54,210 bases of DNA from Solirubrobacter phytolaccae (GTDB lineage: Bacteria > Actinomycetota > Thermoleophilia > Solirubrobacterales > Solirubrobacteraceae). A program made the translations under genes and the position numbers. Each line of letters opens with the position of its first letter. Position 1 is the stretch's first letter. Under the pieces are notes generated by a model. It made no database searches, was not told the DNA's origin, and saw only the letters and a program-made list of their open reading frames with translations. Shown here piece after piece: positions 45,183 to 53,694 of the stretch. The stretch spans positions 1 through 54,210 of the forward strand of contig NZ_JAPDDP010000049.1 in the NCBI RefSeq assembly GCF_027587195.1, written 5' to 3'.

Positions 45183-46052
45183 TTGTCGCTGAATCTGGGC
45201 ATTCTGCTCGCGCTCGTCTGCGCGATCGCTACGCAGCTGGGCTTTCTCTACAAGCACAAGGGCGCCAATGAGGCCCCCACGGTCGACATCCGTCGCCCGT
45301 TCCGTACGGCGAAGCAGCTGTACTCGTGCAAGTGGTTCGCGATCGGCATGGCCATCGCGGCCGGCGCGTGGATCTTCCACGTCGCCGCGCTCGCGTTCGC
45401 CCCGCTGTCGGTCGTGCAGGCCGTGCTCTCCACGGGCGTCGTGATCCTGGCCGTGATGGCGGAGCGCATCTTCGGCTTCAAGGTCGGCTTCCGCCAGTGG
45501 GTGGGCGTCGCGATGACCGCCCTCGGCCTCGTCCTCCTCGTCATCACGCTGCCGGCCACGCACGGCGCGCACTCGGCCTACTCGCTCGCCGGCATGATCG
45601 CCTTCGAGGGCGCGATGCTCGCGATCGGCGCCGTCCTCATCGGCGGCAAGAAGCTCGGCGTGCCGGACCACCACCACGGGATCATGCTCGGCGCGGCCGC
45701 CGGCGTCCTGTTCGGCGTCTCGGACATCGCCATCAAGGCCCTCACCGGCGTGGGCGGCATCACGTCCATCATCGGCTCGCCCTGGCTCGCCGTGACGATC
45801 ATGGCCTCGGTCATCGCCTTCTACGCCAGCGCCCGCGGCATGCAGCAGGGCGAGGCCGTCCCGGTCATCGCCGCCACCTCCACCGCCGCCAACGTCTCCT
45901 GCATCCTCGGCGGCATCATCGTCTTCGGCGACCCGATGCCCTCCGACACCGTCGGCATCTGCGTCCAGGCCTTCGCCTTCGTCCTCGTCGTCGTGGCCGC
46001 GATCCTCACCCCGCCGCCGGTCCGCGCCGCCGCGGCCAACGCGCACGCTTAG
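45183..46052 (+). CDS. DMT-superfamily membrane transporter (EamA/NIPA-like)
   Basis: I place the start at TTG 45183 (289 residues), with GAGGA 4 nt upstream, because the first helix begins there (LNLGILLALVCAIATQLGFLY). A GTG at 45108 would add 25 polar residues and cover the structured leader. About nine to ten helices are visible, in two similar halves, for example GMAIAAGAWIFHVAALAFAP with VVQAVLSTGVVILAVMAERI, and later AAGVLFGVSDIAIKAL with PVIAATSTAANVSCILGGIIVFGDP. The layout is that of drug/metabolite transporters. The substrate is unknown. A hairpin terminator separates it from the PucR gene. Confidence 0.75.
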   Translation: MSLNLGILLALVCAIATQLGFLYKHKGANEAPTVDIRRPFRTAKQLYSCKWFAIGMAIAAGAWIFHVAALAFAPLSVVQAVLSTGVVILAVMAERIFGFKVGFRQWVGVAMTALGLVLLVITLPATHGAHSAYSLAGMIAFEGAMLAIGAVLIGGKKLGVPDHHHGIMLGAAAGVLFGVSDIAIKALTGVGGITSIIGSPWLAVTIMASVIAFYASARGMQQGEAVPVIAATSTAANVSCILGGIIVFGDPMPSDTVGICVQAFAFVLVVVAAILTPPPVRAAAANAHA

Positions 46053-46077
46053 TCCTCCACACGTTTCCCCGCGTCAC

Positions 46078-46107
46078 GAACGCCGTCGGTGCCCACCGGC
46101 GGCGTTC
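46078..46107 (+). terminator. hairpin terminator after the DMT transporter
   Basis: GAACGCCG (46078-46085) pairs with CGGCGTTC (46100-46107) and GGTG with CACC inside. GCCGTTTAA follows. Confidence 0.7.
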
Positions 46108-46126
46108 GCCGTTTAAGGTGGCCCTC

Positions 46127-47698
46127 GTGCTGCCCCTACGGGAACTGCTGCGTGAGCTGGAGCTGGAGGTCGTCGCCGGTGAAGCCGGGCTCGACCGCGC
46201 ATTGCGCTGGGTGCACATCTCCGAGCTGGAGGACCCGACGCCGTGGCTCTCCGGCGGCGAGCTGCTGCTGACGACCGGGCTGGGGCTCGGGGACGCGGCA
46301 CACCAGAGGGCCTACCTGGAGCGGCTGGCCCGGCACGAGCTCGCGGGGCTCGGGTTCGGCACCGGCTTCACGCACGCGCGCGTGCCCGAGGCGCTGCGGG
46401 AAGCAGCCGCCGAGCTGGGCTTCCCGCTGTTCGAGGTGCCGTACGCGACGCCGTTCATCGCGATCACCGAGCGCGCGGCCTCCCAGCTGGTCAACGAGCA
46501 GTACGCGGTGCTGCGCCGGGCGCTGTCCGCCCACGAGCGGCTCGAGCAGATCGTCCTGTCCGAGCGCGGCCTCGACGGGGTCGTGAGTGCCCTGGGGGCG
46601 ATGATCGGCGGACCCGCGCTGATCCTCGACGCGCGCGGGGACGTGCTGGCCCGCCGCTCCGGGCGCGCCGCGCTGGACCCGGCGCCGGTCGTTGCGGAGC
46701 TGCGCGAGCGGCTGGCGGGCGGCGCGCGGCGCGGGTACGTGCCGGGTGCGGACGGCTTTCCCGCCGGTGCGCTGGCGCTCCCGGTCGCGCGCGGGGACGC
46801 GGCGCTGCCGGAGGCGTGGCTGATCGCCGCGCGCGAAAGCGGACCGCTGAACGAGCTGGACCGGCTGACGCTCCACCAGGCCGTCACGATCGTGGCGCTG
46901 GAGCTGCTCCGGCGGCGCGTCGTGGACGACACGGAGCGGCGCCTGGCCGGGGACGTGCTGAGCGCGCTGGTCGCGGGCGACCTCGCCGGTGCGGAGCTGG
47001 CGCGACGGCTGGAGCCGTTCGGCGTGCGCGAGCGCGCGGGCGTGCTCGTGCTCGCGCCGCCGCGCGGGGTGCGCGCCGTCACCGAGGAGGCGCTGGCGCG
47101 GGCGGTGCGCGAGGAGGCCGGCGGCGGGCTCGTGGCCGGCTCCGGGCAGCTGGTGTGCGCGCTGATCCCGGCGAGCGGCGACGACGAGCTGTTCGCGCTC
47201 GCGGGACGGCTGCTCGCCCGGGTCGAGCGCGAGGCGGACACGGCGCTGGCGGCGGGGGCGGGACGCTGCGTGGCGCCCGGCGAGCTGCGGCGCGGGTTCC
47301 ACGAGGCGCGCTGCGCGCTGGAGGCACGCGCGCTGGCGGTCAACGGGAGCGGGCCGGGCACCGGCCTGGCGACCTACCGCGACCTCGGCTCCTTCCAGCT
47401 GCTGCTGTCGCTGCAGGACGACGACGCGCTGCGGCTGTTCTGCGACTCGATCCTCGCGCCGATCGAAGACTCCGAGGGCGCGTACGGCGGCGAGCTCATG
47501 CGCTCGCTGGAGGCGTTCATCGAGTGCAACGGCCAGTGGGAGCGTGCGGCGAAGGCGCTCTTCTGTCACCGTCACACGCTGCGCTACCGGATCCGGCGCG
47601 TCGAGGAGTTGACCGGGCGATCATTGGACTCCGCCCGCGACCGGATCGACTTCTGGCTCGCGCTGCGCGGCCGCGAACTTGTTCAACCGGAGAGGTAA
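46127..47698 (+). CDS. PucR-family transcriptional regulator
   Basis: The GTG at 46127 gives 523 residues starting LPLRELLRELELEVVAGEAG, the normal beginning of PucR proteins; GTG 46118 is an alternative. The N-terminal PucR domain shows VHISELEDPTPWLSGGELLLTTG. The middle resembles a GAF/CdaR-like region. The C-terminal PucR helix-turn-helix shows LEAFIECNGQWERAAKALFCHRHTLRYRIRRVEELTGRSL. The alanine dehydrogenase gene starts 6 bp after the stop. In Bacillus the PucR-type AdeR activates ald, so this protein is a good candidate ald regulator, encoded here in the same operon. Confidence 0.85.
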   Translation: MLPLRELLRELELEVVAGEAGLDRALRWVHISELEDPTPWLSGGELLLTTGLGLGDAAHQRAYLERLARHELAGLGFGTGFTHARVPEALREAAAELGFPLFEVPYATPFIAITERAASQLVNEQYAVLRRALSAHERLEQIVLSERGLDGVVSALGAMIGGPALILDARGDVLARRSGRAALDPAPVVAELRERLAGGARRGYVPGADGFPAGALALPVARGDAALPEAWLIAARESGPLNELDRLTLHQAVTIVALELLRRRVVDDTERRLAGDVLSALVAGDLAGAELARRLEPFGVRERAGVLVLAPPRGVRAVTEEALARAVREEAGGGLVAGSGQLVCALIPASGDDELFALAGRLLARVEREADTALAAGAGRCVAPGELRRGFHEARCALEARALAVNGSGPGTGLATYRDLGSFQLLLSLQDDDALRLFCDSILAPIEDSEGAYGGELMRSLEAFIECNGQWERAAKALFCHRHTLRYRIRRVEELTGRSLDSARDRIDFWLALRGRELVQPER

Positions 47699-47704
47699 CG
47701 AGAG

Positions 47705-48823
47705 ATGAAGGTCGGCTGCCCCACTGAGATCAAGACGGACGAGTACCGGGTGGCGCTGACGCCCGCCGGCGTCCGCGAGCTGGTCGAGCACGGTCACGAG
47801 GTCGTCATCCAGGCCGGGGCCGGTGAAGGCTCGGCGATCACCGACGCCGAGTACGTATCCCAGGGCGCCTCGATCCTGCCCGACGCCGCGGCGGTCTTCG
47901 CCGCCTCGGACATGATCGTCAAGGTCAAGGAGCCGCAGGCGGTCGAGGTGGCGCTGCTCGAGCCGCGCCACACGCTCTTCACCTACCTGCACCTCGCGCC
48001 GGACCCCGAGCTGACGAAGGGCCTCGTCGCGTCGGGCGCGACCTGCGTGGCCTACGAGACCGTCGAGGACGCGCGCGGTCGGCTCCCGCTGCTGGCGCCG
48101 ATGAGCGAGGTCGCGGGCAAGATCGCCACGCAGGCCGGCGCGTTCATGCTCGAGAAGCCGCTCGGCGGCCGCGGCATCCTGCTCGGCGGCGTGCCGGGCG
48201 TGGCCGCCGCGAAGGTGATGATCATCGGCGGCGGCGTGGTCGGCATGAACGCGGCCTTCATCGCGTTGGGGATGGAGGCGACGGTCTACGTCTACGACCG
48301 CAACATCGACCGCCTGCGCGAGCTCGACATCGCCTTCGGGGGCCGGGCCGACACGTGTTACGCGTCGACCCTGGACATCGAGCAGCGGCTGCCGGAGGTC
48401 GATCTGGTCATCGGCGCGGTGCTCGTCGCGGGCGCGAAGGCGCCGTACGTGATCCGGCGCGACCAGCTGGCGCTGATGAAGCCCAGCGCGGTGCTCGTGG
48501 ACGTCTCGATCGACCAGGGCGGCTGCTTCGAGACCTCGCGCGCGACCACCCACAGCGACCCGACCTACGAGGTCGACGGCGTCCTGCACTACTGCGTGGC
48601 CAACATGCCGGGCGCGGTGCCGATCACGTCCACGCGCGCGCTCACGAACGCGACGATGCCGTACGTGATCGACGTGGCCACCAAGGGCGTCGAGCGCGCC
48701 GCGCGTGAGAACCCGGGCCTGGCCAAGGGCATCAACGTCGTCGGCGGCAAGGTGACCTACGCGCCGGTGGCCGAGGCGACGGGGCTCCCGTACGTCGACG
48801 CCTTCGAGGCCTTGGCGGCCTAG
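47705..48823 (+). CDS. ald: alanine dehydrogenase
   Basis: The enzyme interconverts L-alanine and pyruvate plus ammonia with NAD. The 372-residue protein shows [20 protein letters not shown] at the N-terminus, the catalytic-site segments VKVKEP and [12 protein letters not shown] (substrate His), the nucleotide-binding [20 protein letters not shown] and the C-terminal [26 protein letters not shown]. Length and motifs match Ald rather than the related transhydrogenase alpha subunit. A ribosome site (GAGAGGTAACGAGAG) precedes the ATG. The gene is followed after 4 bp by the oxidoreductase gene. Confidence 0.95.
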   Translation: MKVGCPTEIKTDEYRVALTPAGVRELVEHGHEVVIQAGAGEGSAITDAEYVSQGASILPDAAAVFAASDMIVKVKEPQAVEVALLEPRHTLFTYLHLAPDPELTKGLVASGATCVAYETVEDARGRLPLLAPMSEVAGKIATQAGAFMLEKPLGGRGILLGGVPGVAAAKVMIIGGGVVGMNAAFIALGMEATVYVYDRNIDRLRELDIAFGGRADTCYASTLDIEQRLPEVDLVIGAVLVAGAKAPYVIRRDQLALMKPSAVLVDVSIDQGGCFETSRATTHSDPTYEVDGVLHYCVANMPGAVPITSTRALTNATMPYVIDVATKGVERAARENPGLAKGINVVGGKVTYAPVAEATGLPYVDAFEALAA

Positions 48824-48827
48824 GACC

Positions 48828-50318
48828 GTGTACGACGCCGTCATCGTCGGCGGTGGCCACAACGGGCTGGTGGCGGCGACGCTGCTGGCCCGGGCGGGCC
48901 GCTCGGTGCTCGTGCTCGAGCGGCGCGACCACGTCGGTGGCGCCGCGGTGTCCGAGCGCCCGTGGGCGGGCGTCGACGCGCGCATCTCGCGCTACTCGTA
49001 CCTGGTCTCGCTGATGCCGGCGGCGCTGCGGGAGCAGCTGGGCGTGCGGACCGAGATGCGCCGGCGGTCGGTGTCCTCGTACTCGCCGCGGCTGGACGGC
49101 ACCGGGTTGCTCGTGCGCGCGGGGGAGCCGCCCGGGGCGAACTGGGCGGCGTTCGAGGAGCTGACGGGGCGCGTGGCCGCCGCCGTGTTCCCGACCTTGA
49201 CGGAGCCGCTGCGCCCGCGGGCCGAGCTGCGCGCGCGGGTGGGCGACCTGGCCGCGTGGCAGGCGCTGTTCGAGCGCCCGCTCGGTGAGGTGCTGCGCAA
49301 GTACTTCGAGGACGACTTCGAGCGCGGGATCGTCGCCACGGACGCGCTGATCGGGACCTTCGCGGGGCTCGACGACGAGTCGCTGCGCCAGAACCGCTGC
49401 TTCGTCTACCACGTGATCGGCAACGGCACGGGCCACTGGGACGTGCCGGTCGGCGGGATGGGCGCGCTGACCGAGGAGCTCGCGTCGCTCGCGTGGGCGG
49501 CGGGCGCGGAGGTCCGGCTCAACTGCGAGGTCACCTCGATCGAGACGGACGGCGTGGGGGCGGAGGTGCACTTCGACGGCGGCTCGGTGCCGGCGCGGCG
49601 GGTGCTCGCCAACGTGGCGCCGGCGGTGCTGGCGCGGCTGCTCGGCGAGCCGGCGCCCGACGATCCCGCGCCCGAGGGCGCGCAGCTCAAGCTCAACATG
49701 CTCCTACGGCGGCTGCCCAAGCTGCGCGACTCGTCGCTCGATCCGCACGAGGCGTTCGCGGGGACGTTCCACGTCAACGAGAGCGCGACGCAGCTCGCGG
49801 TGGCCTACGCGAGCGCGCAGCGGGGCGTCGTGCCCGAGCTCGCGCCGTGCGAGATCTACTGCCACTCGCTCACCGACCCGACGATCCTCGGGGAGGAGCT
49901 GCGGGCCTCGGGTGCCCAGACCCTGACGTGCTTCGGCCTGCACATGCCGGCCCGCCTGTTCGGCGGCGACCACGCGCAGGCCAAGGCGGCGGCGATCAAG
50001 GCGACGCTGTCGTCGCTGAACAGCGTGCTCGCCGAGCCGATCGAGGACTGCCTCTACATGACGCCGGGCGGCGAGCCGTGCCTGGAGGCCAAGACGCCCG
50101 TGGAGCTCGAGCACGAGCTCGGGCTGCCGGGCGGCAACATCTTCCATCGCGATCTGGCGTGGCCGTTCGCCGAGGACGAGGCGTCCGTCGGCACCTGGGG
50201 CGTGGAGACGGAGTGGGACAACGTCCTGCTCTGCGGCGCGGGCGCGCGCAGAGGGGGTGGCGTGAGCGGCATTCCTGGGCATAATGCGGCCATGAAGGTC
50301 CTCTCAGCGAGGTCCTGA
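48828..50318 (+). CDS. phytoene desaturase-like FAD-dependent oxidoreductase
   Basis: The GTG at 48828 lies 4 bp past the ald stop. The 496-residue protein begins [22 protein letters not shown], the dinucleotide-binding motif, followed by [17 protein letters not shown]. The central [22 protein letters not shown] and C-terminal [25 protein letters not shown] match the CrtI/PYROXD2-like amine oxidase superfamily. No carotenoid genes are nearby. Co-transcription with pucR-ald suggests a role in amine or amino-acid-linked oxidation, but the substrate is unknown. Confidence 0.8.
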   Translation: MYDAVIVGGGHNGLVAATLLARAGRSVLVLERRDHVGGAAVSERPWAGVDARISRYSYLVSLMPAALREQLGVRTEMRRRSVSSYSPRLDGTGLLVRAGEPPGANWAAFEELTGRVAAAVFPTLTEPLRPRAELRARVGDLAAWQALFERPLGEVLRKYFEDDFERGIVATDALIGTFAGLDDESLRQNRCFVYHVIGNGTGHWDVPVGGMGALTEELASLAWAAGAEVRLNCEVTSIETDGVGAEVHFDGGSVPARRVLANVAPAVLARLLGEPAPDDPAPEGAQLKLNMLLRRLPKLRDSSLDPHEAFAGTFHVNESATQLAVAYASAQRGVVPELAPCEIYCHSLTDPTILGEELRASGAQTLTCFGLHMPARLFGGDHAQAKAAAIKATLSSLNSVLAEPIEDCLYMTPGGEPCLEAKTPVELEHELGLPGGNIFHRDLAWPFAEDEASVGTWGVETEWDNVLLCGAGARRGGGVSGIPGHNAAMKVLSARS

Positions 50319-50349
50319 CGCCGTTCGCCGGGAATGCTGCTACGTGCGT

Positions 50350-50358
50350 TGCTACTAT
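50350..50358 (+). promoter_or_regulatory. rpsL: candidate extended -10 promoter, rpsL start region
   Basis: TGCTACTAT at 50350-50358 fits a TGn-extended -10 element and ends 10 bp before the rpsL ATG. Transcription would begin within a few bases of the ATG. No Shine-Dalgarno is visible in front of rpsL, so the transcript may be leaderless. Confidence 0.4.
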
Positions 50359-50368
50359 CCAGCGCCGT

Positions 50369-50764
50369 ATGCCGACGACGTCCCAGCTGGTCCGTAAGGG
50401 CCGCAACCCTAAGACGAAGAAGCTCGCTACCCCTGGCTTGAAGTCCGGTAAGGGCCGCAAGAAGAAGGTGGCCGCTCCCCAGCGTCGCGGGGTTTGCACG
50501 CGCGTCTACACCACCACGCCCAAGAAGCCGAACTCGGCTCTGCGCAAGGTGGCTCGTGTGCGCCTGACGAACTCGATGGAAGTCACGGTCTACATCCCCG
50601 GCGAAGGCCACAACCTGCAGGAGCACTCCGTCGTGCTCGTGCGTGGCGGCCGCGTCAAGGACCTTCCGGGCGTGCGGTACAAGGTCGTCCGCGGCACGCT
50701 TGACGCCGCCGGCGTGTCTGACCGTAAGAAGGCCCGTTCCCAGTACGGAGTGAAAGCTAAGTAA
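50369..50764 (+). CDS. rpsL: 30S ribosomal protein S12
   Basis: The 131-residue protein has [56 protein letters not shown] and a C-terminus [10 protein letters not shown]. The decoding-centre lysines (in TPKKPNS and GRVKDLP) are the usual streptomycin-sensitive type. A Lys-rich stretch of about 8 extra residues ([12 protein letters not shown]) precedes QRRGVC, making it the longer S12 form seen in some phyla. The stop overlaps the rpsG ATG by one base. Confidence 0.97.
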   Translation: MPTTSQLVRKGRNPKTKKLATPGLKSGKGRKKKVAAPQRRGVCTRVYTTTPKKPNSALRKVARVRLTNSMEVTVYIPGEGHNLQEHSVVLVRGGRVKDLPGVRYKVVRGTLDAAGVSDRKKARSQYGVKAK

Positions 50765-51234
50765 TGCCTCGTCGCGCCGCCGCAGGGCGCCGGACCATCG
50801 ATCCGGACCCCGTTCACCGCTCCAAGCTCGTCCAGCAGGTCATCAATCGTGTGATGCTGGACGGCAAGAAGTCGACCGCCGAGCGCATCGTGTACGACGC
50901 GCTGGCGATCCTGTCGGAGCGCACGGGCAAGGAGCCGGTCGAGGCTCTGGAGACCTCCATCAAGGCGCTCACGCCGGTGCTCGAGGTCCGCTCCCGCCGC
51001 GTCGGTGGTGCGACCTACCAGGTCCCCGTCGAGGTTCCGGCGCCGCGTGCCCGCACGCTCGCCGTCCGCTGGCTGGTCGAGTTCTCGCGCAACCGTCGCG
51101 AGAAGTCGATGGCGCAGCGCCTCGCCAACGAGCTGCTGGACGCGCAGTCCCAGCAGGGCGGCGCCTACAAGCGCAAGGACGACATCTTCCGCATGGCGCA
51201 GGCCAACAAGGCCTTCGCGCACTACCGCTGGTAG
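50764..51234 (+). CDS. rpsG: 30S ribosomal protein S7
   Basis: The 156-residue protein starts [47 protein letters not shown], with [17 protein letters not shown] and the C-terminal [26 protein letters not shown]7 organises the head of the small subunit and in many bacteria autoregulates the str operon. A perfect intrinsic terminator follows, so fusA and tuf are not part of this operon within the window. Confidence 0.97.
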   Translation: MPRRAAAGRRTIDPDPVHRSKLVQQVINRVMLDGKKSTAERIVYDALAILSERTGKEPVEALETSIKALTPVLEVRSRRVGGATYQVPVEVPAPRARTLAVRWLVEFSRNRREKSMAQRLANELLDAQSQQGGAYKRKDDIFRMAQANKAFAHYRW

Positions 51235-51259
51235 TCGCAACCGCGCTTTGAGCTTTGCC

Positions 51260-51290
51260 GAACGGCCCGGGTCTCCCGGGCCGTTCGTCT
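51260..51290 (+). terminator. intrinsic terminator after rpsG
   Basis: GAACGGCCCGGG (51260-51271) and CCCGGGCCGTTC (51275-51286) form a 12-bp stem with a 3-nt loop, followed by GTCTTTAA. It also lies next to the 3' end of the convergent gene and could serve both strands. Confidence 0.88.
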
Positions 51291-52034
51291 TTAACCGGCC
51301 AGGTCGTCGACGGCCTGGTAGCTCGGGAGCTTCGCGCCGGCCAGGGCGTCGCCGGCGCGGATGGCGGCGGCCGCGGCCACGGCGGCCTGCAAAGCGGCGC
51401 GGAACAGCAGCGAGCCCGTGCTGATGCGCGCGGCGCCCCGGGCGGCGAGGTCCGCGACCGTGTGCCCGGGTTGGAACAGCACGTTCAGCGGCGCGTCGAC
51501 CGCGCCGGTGAAGGGGGCGATGTCGTCGAGTGGGAGCCCGGGCACGAAGACGCCGTCGGCGCCGGCGTGCACGTAGCGCTCGGCGCGTTCGATCGCGTCC
51601 TGCAGCTCTCCCTCACGCAGCCAGTGCGTGTCGGTGCGCGCGTTGACGAACAGGTCCTGGCTGCGCGCCTTGACGGCGGCGATCACCGCGGCGAGGTGGG
51701 CCGGGTCGCCGTGCTGGTCCTCGACATTGATGCCCGCGACGCCGCCGAGCTGCGCGACCCGCTCGGCGACCGCGTCCGGCTCCTCGCCGAACCCGTGCTC
51801 CAGGTCGACGGTCACGTGGCAGTCGAGCCGGCTGAGGACGCGTACGAGCGTGCGCGTCTCCTCCCAGGCGGCGCCGACCCCGTCGCGCTTGCCGGCGGCG
51901 GCCGCGACCCCGAGGCTCGTCGTCCCGATCGCCTTGAACCCGGCGGCGACGAGCGCCGCCCCGGACGCCGCATCCCACGCGTTCGGCAGGATCAGCGGGT
52001 CCCCGGGCCGGTGCAGCTCGGCGAAGCCGGTCAT
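51291..52034 (-). CDS. isocitrate lyase / PEP mutase-family protein
   Basis: I choose ATG 52034 (247 residues, MTGFAELHRPGDPLILPNAWD), which overlaps the stop of the preceding gene by ATGA. The TIM-barrel superfamily motifs are present: LPNAWDAASGAALVAAGFKAIGTTS, VTVDLEHGFGE with a metal-binding acidic pair, GINVEDQHG, VNARTDTHW and GADGVFVPGL. These proteins include oxaloacetate decarboxylases and phosphonate-linked mutases and lyases. The usual KKCGH catalytic motif of isocitrate lyase is absent, so true isocitrate lyase is unlikely. It is the second gene of an operon with the miniature P450-like protein. Confidence 0.82.
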   Translation of the reverse strand: MTGFAELHRPGDPLILPNAWDAASGAALVAAGFKAIGTTSLGVAAAAGKRDGVGAAWEETRTLVRVLSRLDCHVTVDLEHGFGEEPDAVAERVAQLGGVAGINVEDQHGDPAHLAAVIAAVKARSQDLFVNARTDTHWLREGELQDAIERAERYVHAGADGVFVPGLPLDDIAPFTGAVDAPLNVLFQPGHTVADLAARGAARISTGSLLFRAALQAAVAAAAAIRAGDALAGAKLPSYQAVDDLAG

Positions 52035-52684
52035 CGCAGCGCCTCCGCGAGCGCGCGGGCATGCCATTCGCCGGGGCAGCGCCGCGGCCCCTCACCGAAC
52101 GGCCGGCCGGTCAAGTCGACGGCGACGACGGTCCCGTCCGCGGCAACGCGCTTCGTGGCCTTCACGGGCAGAGTGTCCCCCCTGATCAGTCCTGCAGTCG
52201 CCTCACAGGCCTGCACGAGCAGCGCGACGTGCTGCGCGAGCGCCTCCGGCTCGCCCGCGGGAAGCAGGTCGACCAGCTCGGCGAGCGCGCCGTCAGCCCC
52301 GGGCGCGTCGGTCCCGGGGTGGTACGCGGCCGCGACGACCCGCGTGTGCGTGATGGCGGCGACAGGGTCAGCGACGCCGGTGGCCGCCGCGAGTACCGCG
52401 ACGGGGAGATACGCGACCGGCACGCCGGGGAACGCGTCTCCCGCGACGGCGAGGCCGCGCGGCGCGGCGCTGGGGTCGTGCGGCGCGGCGTCCGCGGTGG
52501 CCTTCGCGCGGCTTGCGGCCGCAGCCAGCTCGGCCGGGTCGAGCGTGGCCAGGCGTGCTTCGGCCAGGGCGCGGCGGCGGGCGTGCGTCTCAGCGTTGGC
52601 GAAGCGGGAGACGGTCGCGCGCAGCCAGGGCATCGTCGCGAACGGGCCGGGCGGGCCCGGGTCTGGGACGGGGAGGTCGAGCAT
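52031..52684 (-). CDS. miniature cytochrome P450-like protein
   Basis: The 217-residue protein starts at ATG 52684, inside the divergent regulatory gap. The C-terminus reads RPFGEGPRRCPGEWHARALAEAL, an excellent P450 heme-thiolate motif with Cys203 as the expected heme ligand. The N-terminal MPWLRATVSRFANAETHARRRAL resembles the P450 C-helix with its heme-propionate His/Arg pair. Normal P450s have about 400 residues. Here the B region, most of F-I helices and the ExxR K-helix are not evident, and the middle is Ala-rich helical sequence. It may be a compact heme protein derived from a P450. The downstream PEP mutase-like gene overlaps it by 4 nt. Confidence 0.65.
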   Translation of the reverse strand: MLDLPVPDPGPPGPFATMPWLRATVSRFANAETHARRRALAEARLATLDPAELAAAASRAKATADAAPHDPSAAPRGLAVAGDAFPGVPVAYLPVAVLAAATGVADPVAAITHTRVVAAAYHPGTDAPGADGALAELVDLLPAGEPEALAQHVALLVQACEATAGLIRGDTLPVKATKRVAADGTVVAVDLTGRPFGEGPRRCPGEWHARALAEALR

Positions 52685-52693
52685 CGTCTGACG

Positions 52694-52739
52694 GTACGCC
52701 CGGGACGTTTCGGTGCCCACCGAAACGTCGCGGGCGTAC
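52694..52739. promoter_or_regulatory. 46-bp near-perfect palindrome, likely operator
   Basis: The two 22-bp arms (52694-52715 and 52718-52739) match at 21 of 22 positions around a 2-bp centre. The core is GTTTCGGTG-CC-CACCGAAAC. It lies 9 bp from both divergent starts (52684 and 52749), so it must cover both promoters. The obvious binding protein is the ArsR-type regulator encoded beside it. Confidence 0.8.
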
Positions 52740-52748
52740 GCTGGGCGC

Positions 52749-53408
52749 ATGTCCGAGCTCGCCGACGTCGCCGCGTTGCTCGCCGACCGCACGCGGGCGC
52801 GGATCCTCGAGGAGCTGCTCGGCGGGCCGGCGCTCCCTGCGGGTGCGCTGGCGGTGCGGGTCGGCGTTGCGCCGTCGACGGTCAGCGGCCACCTCGCCAA
52901 GCTCGAGGCGGCGGGCCTCATCGTCGTGCGCCGGCGCGGTCGTCGGCGCGAGGCGGAGCTCGCGCGCCCCGAGGTCGCGGAGGCGCTCGAGGCGCTGTCG
53001 CGGCTCGCGCCCGGCGACGCGCGGCCGATCGGGTTGCGCGCCGTGAACGGGCACGCCGCGTTGCGCGAGGCGCGGTCGTGTTACGACCACCTCGCGGGAC
53101 GCATCGGTGTCGCGCTCGCCGATGATCTCGTGGCGCGCGGGGCGCTCGGTCTTGAAGGCGGGGCGTTCGTCGTGCGGGACAGTGCGCACTTCTTGGAGAT
53201 GTACGGGATCGACCTTGCTGGTCTGCCGCGACGCCGTGCGGTGGTGCGCGCGTGCGCGGACTGGACCGAGCGGCGCCCGCACGTGGCCGGGGCTCTGGGC
53301 GCCGCGCTGCTGGAGGTCGCGCTGGCGCGCGACTGGGTGCGGCGGCGGGACGACGGGCGGGCGCTCACTGTCACTGAGCTCGGCCGTGCTGCGCTGCCGG
53401 CCGCGTGA
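52749..53408 (+). CDS. ArsR-family winged-helix transcriptional regulator
   Basis: The ATG at 52749 gives 219 residues. The N-terminal winged helix is clear: LADVAALLADRTRARILEELLGG, LPAGALAVRVGVAPSTVSGHLAKLEAAGLIVVRRRGRRREAEL. The longer C-terminal domain (about 90-219) includes SCYDHLAGRIGVALADDLVARG and RRPHVAGALGAALLEVALARDWV and is of the type found in two-domain ArsR relatives. No CxC metal site is visible, so it probably senses an organic ligand. It is transcribed away from the P450-like operon across the 46-bp palindrome, which suggests autoregulation and control of that operon. An in-frame GTG at 52713 lies inside the palindrome and is rejected. Confidence 0.87.
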   Translation: MSELADVAALLADRTRARILEELLGGPALPAGALAVRVGVAPSTVSGHLAKLEAAGLIVVRRRGRRREAELARPEVAEALEALSRLAPGDARPIGLRAVNGHAALREARSCYDHLAGRIGVALADDLVARGALGLEGGAFVVRDSAHFLEMYGIDLAGLPRRRAVVRACADWTERRPHVAGALGAALLEVALARDWVRRRDDGRALTVTELGRAALPAA

Positions 53409-53521
53409 ACGGCGAGCACACCCGCGGCCGCTGCGTCAAGCAAGTCGCGCTTCGCGGCGACCAGCTTGATCCGTCGGGGCGGGCGCGCTCTTGTGCAAGT
53501 GAGGTTCGGTTCCCGGACTGT

Positions 53522-53540
53522 GGGAACGCTGTGCGTTCCC
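53522..53540 (+). terminator. hairpin downstream of the ArsR gene
   Basis: GGGAACGC (53522-53529) and GCGTTCCC (53533-53540) form a perfect 8-bp stem with a 3-nt loop. It lies about 110 bp past the stop codon. Confidence 0.5.
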
Positions 53541-53613
53541 CCGTTCGTATGGCTTAGGGCCGGTTCGCGAGGGGGTGACGCAATGGCCCGCCGAGGGGTG
53601 GCGCCGCATTGCG

Positions 53614-53641
53614 GCACCCCCTGGCTCGCAATCGGGGGTGC
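53614..53641. repeat. inverted repeat in the 53409-53694 gap
   Basis: GCACCCCC (53614-53621) and GGGGGTGC (53634-53641) pair perfectly with a 12-nt loop. GGGGTG at 53595 can compete for the same arm. The gap otherwise shows no gene. The hairpin may end transcription from the minus-strand gene at 53695. Confidence 0.4.
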
Positions 53642-53694
53642 GGCGCCCAGGTTTCGCTCAGCGGAAGCTCCCTGCGGCACCCCCACCGCGCGGG

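Noticed and set aside
51718-52100. Alternative frames over the PEP mutase-like gene
   Set aside because: They are Arg/Ala-rich shadows without motifs.
52713-52748. Upstream GTG start extending the ArsR protein by 12 residues
   Set aside because: The extension would be encoded by the operator-like palindrome, and the ATG at 52749 begins a normal ArsR N-terminus.
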